5,017 nucleotides of DNA from Geodermatophilaceae bacterium (GTDB lineage Bacteria; Actinomycetota; Actinomycetes; Mycobacteriales; Geodermatophilaceae). Below, in pieces: positions 1 through 5,017 of the stretch. The notes under the pieces are model-generated. The model searched no databases, was not told the DNA's origin, and saw only the letters and a program-made list of their open reading frames with translations. The stretch is taken from contig JACCUM010000038.1 of NCBI GenBank assembly GCA_013811805.1, positions 1-5,017 on the forward strand, read 5' to 3'. The position numbers were made by a program, and so were the translations under genes. Within the stretch, counting starts at the first letter, position 1; each line of letters opens with the position of its first letter.

Positions 1-365
1 AGCTAGCAGGCCCACAACGGCGAACCGGGAAGGCTGGGCGAAGGTGCCCTCATCTGGTAAGCCGGGTCCGTATCGAGGCCGTCAGATCTGCGACAGCGCG
101 CGCCGGGTTGGGCGTATCGGCCAGTAGCAGGGCACCTCTGCGCAGTGCCAGGCTCGGGCAGGTCACGGGGTCTCCGAGGTTCGTCTCAACAGGTCCTGAC
201 TACATTCGTTGCAACCCCGAGTAGGGATGGCTATTCCGGTCAGGCGAACTCGCAGACACCGACGGCTCTGGAACTGCTGCCCCGGTCGAGGCCGACCGTC
301 GATCGGCGATGGCCCCGTAGGCGATCTGGCGAGAAGTTGGGAAAAGCCGGCGGTACGGGCACCCG
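1..365. other. Stretch without an intact gene
   Basis: I read this stretch in all six frames and found no open frame with a credible start, sustained codon bias or a recognisable motif. The short open frames here are rich in Arg, Pro and Ser, typical of chance frames in GC-rich DNA. It lies downstream of the broken lipoprotein gene on the minus strand and may hold the decayed 3' end of that gene. One minus-strand segment, about 165 down to 75, reads as a short Ala/Leu-rich helical-looking peptide, but it is too short to call. I saw no tRNA, terminator hairpin, insertion-sequence end or repeat array. Confidence 0.55.
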
Positions 366-877
366 GTAGCCAACCGTCAACTGCTCCTCGATGACCGCGT
401 GCAGCACAGAAGCGTCCAGGCGGTCGCGCTGCTCCAGGTCAGCGGCCCAGACCCAGCCAGGCAATCCGCGGTGAGAGACACGTCGGCTCTCTGCCAGACC
501 GATGTCGACACCGAAGAGGTCGCGCTCGCGTTCGATGAGCTGACCGAGAGGTAGACGACGTCATCGCTCACACAGCGGAACCAGCTTCCCAACGCCAGCA
601 GCTGCCGGCACTCGGCCGAGCCGGGAATGGCGTAGTAAGTCGAAGGTCTGGGGGCCCGATGTCTGCACCAGTTCGCGCCCAGAAACCGGCTGCCTCTGAG
701 TTCAGGCAGTCGAGTACCCGTCGGGTGTCCAGCCCGGCGTCCGGACACATCCTGGCGACGGGAATCTCGCTGGATAGCACGTTCTGACCGCTGCCCGGGG
801 CCGCCGACACGGTCCGGCTCGGCCATGCTGCAACCGCTGGCCACCACGCACATCACCAGGCACATCAGCAGGGGCAT
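366..877 (-). pseudogene. Broken secreted lipoprotein, neutral zinc metallopeptidase-like
   Basis: The minus strand shows pieces of one protein spread over two frames. From ATG at 877 it reads MPLLMCLVMCVVASGC, a hydrophobic signal segment ending in a lipobox-like ASGC. This frame is left near 800. A second frame (about 795-631) gives a Cys-containing stretch with VLDCLNSEAAGFW and PPDLRLT. The first frame then returns at 577-548 with RCVSDDVVYL, and the second resumes at 539-486 with LIERERDLFGVDIGL. ADCLAG (469-452, first frame) continues into WVWAADLEQRD and EEQLTVGY in the other. The order (Cys-Asp-x-x-Tyr segment, Leu/Glu-rich segment with FG, then ADC-x-AG) recalls the actinobacterial neutral zinc metallopeptidase lipoproteins, from memory. 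The expected HExxH between FG and ADC is absent, and that interval looks shortened. At least three frame changes make it a pseudogene or, less likely, a run of sequencing errors. The 3' limit is uncertain. The family call is tentative; the broken state is well supported. Confidence 0.55.
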
Positions 878-933
878 TTGCTACAGACCGCCAGGCGACG
901 GCTGCCGACTGCCGTGGACGCATGCGCGGATCG

Positions 934-962
934 TTGCACTCGCTCACGACGCCAAACAGCAT
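934..962 (+). promoter_or_regulatory. Possible promoter for the DUF4031 gene
   Basis: TTGCAC (934-939) and CAGCAT (957-962) are separated by 17 bases. They resemble the actinobacterial housekeeping pattern TTGAC / TANNNT, with mismatches in both boxes. Transcription would begin near 969, leaving about 20 bases before the GTG start at 989. The match is weak and rests on spacing and position only. Confidence 0.22.
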
Positions 963-988
963 CGGACAACGGCAATAGGCTGCATGCC

Positions 989-1318
989 GTGGCCATCCTC
1001 ATCGACGCGCCGGTGTGGCCGTTCCGGGACCGGCTGTGGTCACACCTGGTCAGTGACGTGTCCTATGCCGAGCTGCATGCCTTCGCCGGGCGGCTCGCAC
1101 TTCCCGAACGGGCCTTCCACCGCGACCACTACGACTTGCCCGCCGAACGGCATGCCGAAGCCCTGGCCCTGGGGGCGCGACAGGTCAGCGGTCGGGAGGT
1201 CCTGGCGGCGCTGCGGCGTGCAGGTCTGCGGCGGACGGCGCCACGGCGCCCTCGGCCGGCTGGCCAGCCACCGGAGCAGCTGGCGTCGCCAAGCCCGGAC
1301 CCGATTGCAGGAGGCTGA
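989..1318 (+). CDS. DUF4031 domain protein
   Basis: This is a 109-residue cytoplasmic protein of unknown biochemical function. Residues 1-82 match the DUF4031 pattern as I know it: an N-terminal strand ending in Asp and Trp (ILIDAPVW, 3-10), WSHLVSD (17-23), ELHAFA (28-33), FHRDHYDLP (43-51) and a closing helix VSGREVLAALRRAGL (66-80). The conserved Asp and His residues suggest a polar or metal site, but that is inference. The family usually begins right at this strand, so I chose GTG at 989, with AGG at 977-979 nine bases upstream. The same frame is open back to 878, but those 37 residues are Arg-rich and unlike the family. There is no signal peptide or membrane segment. After residue 82 the protein has a Pro/Ala/Arg-rich tail that overlaps the opposing HD gene; the overlap spans 134 bp, from residue 66 on. 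It is transcribed alone and convergent to the HD/M20 operon. Confidence 0.8.
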   Translation: MAILIDAPVWPFRDRLWSHLVSDVSYAELHAFAGRLALPERAFHRDHYDLPAERHAEALALGARQVSGREVLAALRRAGLRRTAPRRPRPAGQPPEQLASPSPDPIAGG

Positions 1319-1916
1319 GTTCGGCGGTCATGTTCCGCCTGGCGACGGCCTCCATCGGAGCGAGCACCGCCAGGCGGTAGACCGACGGCGTCTCCAAGAG
1401 CGACTCGAGTACGGCCGCCCGCCCGGCCCGGAACTCCGGATCCGGGACGTGCGCGTACTCCTCCCGGATGGCGTTGAGGTAGGCCACGTAGGCCTCCGGC
1501 GGGCTGCCCAGGACCATCAGATCGGCGTCGTTGAGCAATTCCCCGTTTCGGTCCCCGCCGACCGGGTCGTGACGTGCGGTCAGGCGCACGAGCCTGGCTA
1601 CTTCGTCGACACGGTCGCTCGGGAGGCTGAGCGCGCCTAACTCATCGACCGCCAGCTCTGCACTGCGCTCCTCGTTGTCGGCGGCGCGTGGATCGTAGAT
1701 CGCGTCGTGGTACCAGGCAGCCAGACGTACGGCGTCGAGGTCGGTTCCGTGGTTGCCGTACTCATCGAGAAACAGCAGGACGGCGCTCAGGTGACCGATC
1801 CCGTGGTAGCGCCGGTGCGGCTCACTCCAGCGGGTGATCAGACCCGCCCAGCAGTCGAGCGCCGGCTGACTTGGCCCGACGACGGCGGTCCATGCGGCGG
1901 CGAGGTCCACAGGCAT
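1185..1916 (-). CDS. HD-domain metal-dependent phosphohydrolase (COG4339-like)
   Basis: This 243-residue soluble protein belongs to the HD superfamily, close to the group COG4339 (predicted metal-dependent phosphohydrolases; homologues are often mislabelled as an NMDA receptor subunit). Visible motifs in order are RRYHGIGHL (35-43) with His38 and His42, WYHDAIYD (68-75) with the His70-Asp71 doublet, NEERSA (81-86), His116 in a TARH segment, and NDADLMVLG (129-137) with Asp132. Together these should bind a divalent metal pair. The substrate is unknown; a phosphate ester or nucleotide is the general expectation. Conserved sequence ends around Leu200 (ARRNMTAEL). The remaining 43 residues are low-complexity Ala/Pro/Gly and lie wholly opposite the DUF4031 gene. 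ATG at 1916 lies five bases after the stop of the upstream M20 gene, so co-transcription is likely. GGAG at 1931-1934 is rather far upstream and a GAG sits nearer the start, so the ribosome site is weak. Confidence 0.87.
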   Translation of the reverse strand: MPVDLAAAWTAVVGPSQPALDCWAGLITRWSEPHRRYHGIGHLSAVLLFLDEYGNHGTDLDAVRLAAWYHDAIYDPRAADNEERSAELAVDELGALSLPSDRVDEVARLVRLTARHDPVGGDRNGELLNDADLMVLGSPPEAYVAYLNAIREEYAHVPDPEFRAGRAAVLESLLETPSVYRLAVLAPMEAVARRNMTAELSLLQSGPGLATPAAPVAGQPAEGAVAPSAADLHAAAPPGPPDR

Positions 1917-1921
1917 CGAGC

Positions 1922-3196
1922 TCAGCGGACTCCGCAGGTGCGCACGATCAACAGCGCGACCGCCCGGGCAGTGCTCACCAGATCGTTGATATGCACCTGT
2001 TCTCGCGGTGAGTGCGCCAACCGGACATCTCCAGGTCCGAAGTGAACGGTGGGGATGTCTTCGGCGGCATACAACCGGAGGTCGCTGCCGTACGCCGCGG
2101 CGGCCTCCGGCGGAATGCCACCCCGGATGTCGGCTGCCGCAGCCTGCACCCTGCCCAGCAGGGGATGCCCTGGCGGCAGCGTGCCACTTCCGAATTGGCC
2201 GCCCGACCAGGTGACGGTCGCGGGATGATCGGTCAGCCAGGGATCGCTCGAGCAGGCTTCGACGACCCGGTCTTCGAGGACCTTGCGAGCCGCTGCCGAT
2301 GGCTCACCGATCGCGACGCCGTACCGTCCCTCGGCTATCAGGCGATCCGGGACGCTGCTCGGCCAATCTCCACTGCGGATGGTGCCGATGGACAGCGCGT
2401 AAGGCAGGTCGTGCCCGCGCAGACGTACGTCTGTGTCGGCGTTGCGTTCGCTTTCCAGCTCTCGTAGGGCGAGATGGATCGGCCAGAAGGACTCGAACGC
2501 ACTGACCCCGAGCTCCCTGGTGGCCCCGTGTGCGGCTCGGCCGGTCACCTCGATCCGGAAGGTGAGCGCCCCGGCGTTGGCTGTGTGCACCGTGCCGCTG
2601 GTGGGCTCCAGGATGACCGCCGCATCGCCTCGGTACCCACGGCGCAAGGTGGACCACGCGCCCAGGCCGCCGTCCTCCTCTCCCACGACACTATGCAACG
2701 CCAGCCTGCCGGCCAGCCGTATCCCGCTGTTGGTCACCGCCTTTGCGGCCGCGAGAGCGGCCACCACGCCAGCCTTCATGTCACAGGCCCCGCGCCCGTG
2801 CACGACGTCGCCCTCGATCCGCGGGCGGAAGGGTTCACCGGACCACCGCGACAAGTCGCCCGGCGGGACCACGTCGATGTGTCCGTTCAGGATCAAGGTG
2901 GGCCCGTCATCGCCACCGGTGATCCCGACCAGGCCCCAGGCCTCGGTACGGGGCGCTTCGAGGCCCGGAAAGTCCGGGTGGGCTTTGGCTTCGGGTAGGT
3001 CGATCGGCCAGAGGTCGGTGTCCAGGCCGAGTGGGTCGAAATAGCCAGCCAGCCGATGCTGGGCGTCGCTTTCCGCGGCGCTGCCGGTGATCGAGGGGAT
3101 GGCGATCAGTTCGACCAGGCGATCCAACGCCCAGGATGCGTCGATCGCGTCCAGGACACGTTGTTCACGGGTGGATACGGTCGGCACGCGAGCCAT
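1922..3196 (-). CDS. M20 family metallopeptidase/deacylase (ArgE/DapE class)
   Basis: This is a 424-residue cytoplasmic zinc hydrolase of peptidase family M20, expected to cut an N-acyl amino acid or dipeptide bond. All key residues are visible: NGHIDVVP (104-111) with metal ligand His106 and Asp108; GRGACDMKAG (134-143) with bridging Asp139; VGEEDGG (171-177) with catalytic Glu173 and metal ligand Glu174; EPTSG (197-201) with Glu197; GRAAHGATRELG (219-230), the start of the dimerisation (lid) domain, with His223; and FGPGD...LAHSPRE with the last metal ligand His395. Length is in the family's usual range (about 380-430). Residues 65-87 (DLPEAKAHPDFPG region) are a longer N-terminal segment typical of the formyl-/acetylornithine-deacetylase-like branch rather than short DapE enzymes. 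ATG at 3196 has no clear ribosome site; GTG at 3187 is an alternative and costs three residues. It leads the M20-HD operon and is divergent from the other M20 gene. The exact substrate cannot be read, so no symbol is given. Confidence 0.88.
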   Translation of the reverse strand: MARVPTVSTREQRVLDAIDASWALDRLVELIAIPSITGSAAESDAQHRLAGYFDPLGLDTDLWPIDLPEAKAHPDFPGLEAPRTEAWGLVGITGGDDGPTLILNGHIDVVPPGDLSRWSGEPFRPRIEGDVVHGRGACDMKAGVVAALAAAKAVTNSGIRLAGRLALHSVVGEEDGGLGAWSTLRRGYRGDAAVILEPTSGTVHTANAGALTFRIEVTGRAAHGATRELGVSAFESFWPIHLALRELESERNADTDVRLRGHDLPYALSIGTIRSGDWPSSVPDRLIAEGRYGVAIGEPSAAARKVLEDRVVEACSSDPWLTDHPATVTWSGGQFGSGTLPPGHPLLGRVQAAAADIRGGIPPEAAAAYGSDLRLYAAEDIPTVHFGPGDVRLAHSPREQVHINDLVSTARAVALLIVRTCGVR

Positions 3197-3219
3197 GATG
3201 GCATCGGTACGGCGTGGAG

Positions 3220-3250
3220 TTCACGGGGCGGGGTGTGGCGTTGCTAGCGT
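3220..3250 (+). promoter_or_regulatory. Possible promoter for the rightward M20-YbaK operon
   Basis: TTCACG (3220-3225) and TAGCGT (3245-3250) are 19 bases apart. TAGCGT fits the actinobacterial -10 pattern TANNNT, while the -35 box is a partial match and the spacing is slightly long. A transcript would start near 3257 and carry the AGGA ribosome site at 3276. The element lies in the 91-base divergent region, so the leftward promoter must overlap or abut it, but I could not find a convincing leftward -10 box. Confidence 0.28.
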
Positions 3251-3275
3251 CTGTTCGAGTTGCCATGGCCGAGCC

Positions 3276-3279
3276 AGGA
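3276..3279 (+). promoter_or_regulatory. Ribosome binding site deciding the start of the rightward M20 gene
   Basis: AGGA lies eight bases before GTG at 3288. Three in-frame starts compete here: ATG 3279, GTG 3288 and GTG 3294. The AGGA overlaps the ATG and so cannot serve it. GTG 3294 could instead use GAGAG at 3281-3285, also with an eight-base gap. The choice changes the N-terminus by only two or three residues. Confidence 0.45.
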
Positions 3280-3287
3280 TGAGAGCG

Positions 3288-4454
3288 GTGAACGTGAGTT
3301 CTGTCCGAAGCTCAGGGGCAGTCCGGCTGCTCGAGGACCTGGTTCGGATCTCCTCCGCCGGTGCCAACGAGGGGACGGTCAACCGGCATTGCGCGCTGAT
3401 GCTCAATGCGGTCAACGCTCGGACCCAGTTCGTCAAGTGGGCACCCAACCGGGAGCAGCTGATCGCCCGATTCGACGGAAACGGTCCGCCTCTGACGCTG
3501 ACTGGGCACGTCGACACCGTGCCGGCCAACCGGTTGGACTGGAGTGTCGACCCCTGGGCGGCCGAAAGTGACGGCGTTCGGATCGTGGGCAGAGGCACGT
3601 CGGACATGAAGAGCGGCATCGCCGCCATGGTGACCGCCGTGGTCGGCCATCTCCGCCGGCCGCATGCCTGCCGTGGGATCCAACTCGTGCTCACCGCCGC
3701 CGAGGAGACCGGATGTCAGGGTGCGCTGCAAGTCCCCTCGTCGGTGCTTGGCCAGGGCGGTCCGCTGCTGGTGGGGGAGCCGACGGCGAACGCGCTCGTC
3801 GCGGCACACAAGGGGGCCTTGTGGCTTCGCCTGACAGCCCGCGGTAGGGCGGCACACGGATCGGCACCCGAACTCGGGGACAACGCGGTGGTCCGCCTGG
3901 CTCGCGCGGTGACGGCCCTGCACGACGTCTCGTCCTGGCCCTCGGATGAGCGGTTCGGCCAGGTGACGGCCAATGTGGGCAGATTCTGCGGTGGGGTACA
4001 GCCCAACGTCGTACCCGATTCTGCCGAGTTGCAGCTCGACCTGCGTACCGTCCCTGGCGTGGACCCGACGAAATTGCGGCAACAAGTGAAAGACATTGTG
4101 GGCAAAGACATTTCGGTCGCCGACCTGGTCGACCTACCACTGGTCGACACAGACGTGGACGATCCGTTCGTCGGGCTCGTCCGCGAAGCCCTGGTGGTGA
4201 ACGGCCTTCCCGATGAGCCGTCGCCGCCGGCTCGCTTCTTCACCGACGCCTCCGCTCTGATCGGCTTGCTCTCAAACGGCTCGCCGAACCGGCCGGCACC
4301 GGTGCCCACCGTGATCCTCGGCCCCGGGGAGCCCGATCAGTGCCATGTGGTCGACGAGTGGTGCCGAGCGGATCGGGTCGAACAGGCGGTCGCGGTCTAC
4401 GCCTCGATCCTGGCCGCCTGGTGCGACGGCGCGGGGATGACGGTGGCGACTTGA
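3288..4454 (+). CDS. M20 family metallopeptidase/deacylase, second type
   Basis: This is a 388-residue soluble M20 zinc hydrolase of the ArgE/DapE/CPG2 class. The metal and catalytic residues are complete: LTGHVDTVP (71-79) with His74 and Asp76; GRGTSDMKSG (101-110) with bridging Asp107; TAAEETG (136-142) with Glu139 and Glu140; GEPTAN (163-168) with Glu164; RGRAAHGSAPELGDNAV (185-201) opening the lid domain with His190; GGVQPNVVPDSAEL (235-248); FFTDASALIG (317-326); and GPGEPDQCHVVDE (345-357) with His353. The N-terminus is short, as in DapE- and carboxypeptidase-G2-like enzymes. The frame is open upstream to 3087, but that part overlaps the opposing gene and does not resemble the family. 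Little similarity to the leftward M20 protein is visible beyond the motifs, so they are not recent duplicates. Seven cysteines, one directly before metal ligand His353, are slightly unusual. Its stop overlaps the next gene's start by four bases, indicating translational coupling. A DapE-like role in lysine/cell-wall synthesis or ArgE-like deacylation is possible but unproven. Confidence 0.87.
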   Translation: MNVSSVRSSGAVRLLEDLVRISSAGANEGTVNRHCALMLNAVNARTQFVKWAPNREQLIARFDGNGPPLTLTGHVDTVPANRLDWSVDPWAAESDGVRIVGRGTSDMKSGIAAMVTAVVGHLRRPHACRGIQLVLTAAEETGCQGALQVPSSVLGQGGPLLVGEPTANALVAAHKGALWLRLTARGRAAHGSAPELGDNAVVRLARAVTALHDVSSWPSDERFGQVTANVGRFCGGVQPNVVPDSAELQLDLRTVPGVDPTKLRQQVKDIVGKDISVADLVDLPLVDTDVDDPFVGLVREALVVNGLPDEPSPPARFFTDASALIGLLSNGSPNRPAPVPTVILGPGEPDQCHVVDEWCRADRVEQAVAVYASILAAWCDGAGMTVAT

Positions 4455-5017
4455 GCGAGGCCGTACAGATCGGGCGCCTTGACCTCGCACCGGCGTCGGC
4501 ACATCGTGGCTTGCTTGCCGACCCGGTCGCGGCCGCACTGGAGGACGCCGCGCTGCAGGACGCCTCCTTCGCGGATGTGGCGGTCGCTGCGATCGACCCC
4601 GGGCTCGCCGATACCGCGGCCTTCTGCGCCGCCTATGACGTCCCGCTCGAGATCTCCGCGAACTGTGTCGTGGTGGCTGGCAAACGCGACGGGGAGCAAC
4701 GAATCGCTGCGTGTGTGGTGCTGGCCACGACCCGAGCCGACGTGAACGGAATCGTCAAGCGACGTCTCGACGTGCGCAAGGCCTCCTTCCTCTCCATGGA
4801 CGAGGCGGTGGCGCAGTCCGGAATGGAGTACGGCGGAATCACGCCGCTCGGTCTGCCTCTCGGGTGGCCGGTTCTCGTCGACGACGCGGTAGCCGCGCTG
4901 TCCTGGGTGATCATCGGCAGTGGCCTACGGCGATCCAAGCTCGCCATTCCCGGGGCGGCGCTTGCCGCGTTGGCGGCGCGTGGCAGCGGCGGTGTCGTCC
5001 CGGGACTTGCAGTCGGC
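4451..5017 (+). CDS. YbaK/EbsC family aminoacyl-tRNA deacylase-like protein (3' end cut by window)
   Basis: The 189 residues read here belong to the YbaK/EbsC editing-domain superfamily, whose studied members remove misattached amino acids from tRNA, for example Cys-tRNA(Pro). Residues 54-70 form the strand-helix lead (AAFCAAYDVPLEISA), followed by NCVVVAGKRDGEQRIAACVVLATT (71-94), IVKRRLDVRKASF (101-113), MEYGGITPLGLPLGWPVLVDD (125-145) and GSGLRRSKLAI (156-166). The GGI-x-PLG turn and the following VLVD are the clearest family marks. About 50 extra N-terminal residues precede the domain, as in the actinobacterial subgroup as I recall it. Asn71 occupies the position where I align the essential lysine of E. 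coli YbaK (Lys46), so the chemistry or substrate may differ. I chose TTG at 4451, which overlaps the stop of the M20 gene (TTGA); GTG at 4421 would add an Arg-rich extension. No stop is reached. The C-terminus (GGVVPGLAVG) looks like the family's end, so only a few codons are probably missing. Confidence 0.83.
   Translation, partial: MSEAVQIGRLDLAPASAHRGLLADPVAAALEDAALQDASFADVAVAAIDPGLADTAAFCAAYDVPLEISANCVVVAGKRDGEQRIAACVVLATTRADVNGIVKRRLDVRKASFLSMDEAVAQSGMEYGGITPLGLPLGWPVLVDDAVAALSWVIIGSGLRRSKLAIPGAALAALAARGSGGVVPGLAVG

Noticed and set aside
878..988. N-terminal extension of the DUF4031 gene from 878
   Set aside because: The 37 extra residues are Arg-rich, unlike the family, and overlap the start of the lipoprotein remnant. 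The domain begins exactly at GTG 989, which has an AGG upstream.
1237..1269. GGCGCC repeats (1237-1242, 1245-1250) and the perfect palindrome GGCTGGCCAGCC (1258-1269) as a terminator between convergent genes
   Set aside because: They lie inside both overlapping coding regions, have almost no loop, lack a T-tract, and are of a kind expected by chance in GC-rich DNA.
825..1640. Long plus-strand open frame of 271 codons
   Set aside because: It crosses the lipoprotein remnant, the DUF4031 gene and the antisense of the HD gene, is Arg-rich and has no family motif. DUF4031 and HD in other frames explain the region.
2433..3044. Plus-strand open frame of 203 codons inside the leftward M20 gene
   Set aside because: Antisense shadow rich in Ser, Arg and Pro; the minus-strand M20 motifs account for this DNA.
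3087..3287. Upstream extension of the rightward M20 gene
   Set aside because: It would overlap the opposing M20 gene by more than 100 bases and cover the whole divergent promoter region, and the translated residues do not resemble an M20 N-terminus.
3716..4309. Minus-strand open frame of 197 codons inside the rightward M20 gene
   Set aside because: Ser/Arg/Thr-rich antisense shadow of a clearly coding M20 frame, without motif or ribosome site.
1..5017. CRISPR arrays, insertion sequences, tRNA genes or phage/defence modules
   Set aside because: I looked for regular repeats, transposase motifs, terminal inverted repeats, tRNA arms and attachment-site-like duplications on both strands and saw none.

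Overview
The window is GC-rich, densely packed bacterial DNA. Coding regions strongly prefer G or C at the third codon position, and GTG and TTG are used as starts beside ATG. The protein families (a DUF4031 protein, a COG4339-type HD hydrolase, and an actinobacterial-looking YbaK/EbsC protein) point to a high-GC Gram-positive actinomycete. The genus cannot be told from the sequence.

Layout. Bases 1-365 hold no intact gene. Bases 366-877 (minus strand) carry a broken gene for a secreted lipoprotein that resembles the actinobacterial neutral zinc metallopeptidase family. Its pieces are scattered over two reading frames, and the HExxH active site is not found. Bases 989-1318 (plus) encode a small DUF4031 protein. 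It runs tail to tail into an HD-domain phosphohydrolase (1185-1916, minus), and the two coding regions overlap by 134 bp. Five bases upstream of the HD gene, on the same strand, ends a 424-residue M20 zinc amidohydrolase/peptidase (1922-3196, minus), so these two form a likely operon. After a 91-base divergent intergenic region, a second, quite different M20 enzyme (3288-4454, plus) is followed with a 4-base stop/start overlap by a YbaK/EbsC-like aminoacyl-tRNA deacylase (from 4451), which runs off the right edge probably only a few codons short of its end.

How the genes may work together. The centre is a divergent pair of two-gene units, each led by an M20 enzyme: M20 plus HD hydrolase to the left, M20 plus tRNA-editing-like protein to the right. 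Both M20 proteins keep every metal-binding and catalytic residue of the ArgE/DapE/CPG2 class, so both should hydrolyse an N-acyl amino acid or peptide bond, but the substrates cannot be read from sequence. A common pathway is not shown. This is mostly ordinary housekeeping or accessory chromosome. I do not see a convincing new defence or mobile system. The points most worth a look are the antisense overlap that explains the odd tail of the HD protein, the decayed lipoprotein, and the YbaK-like protein with asparagine where the classical catalytic lysine is expected.
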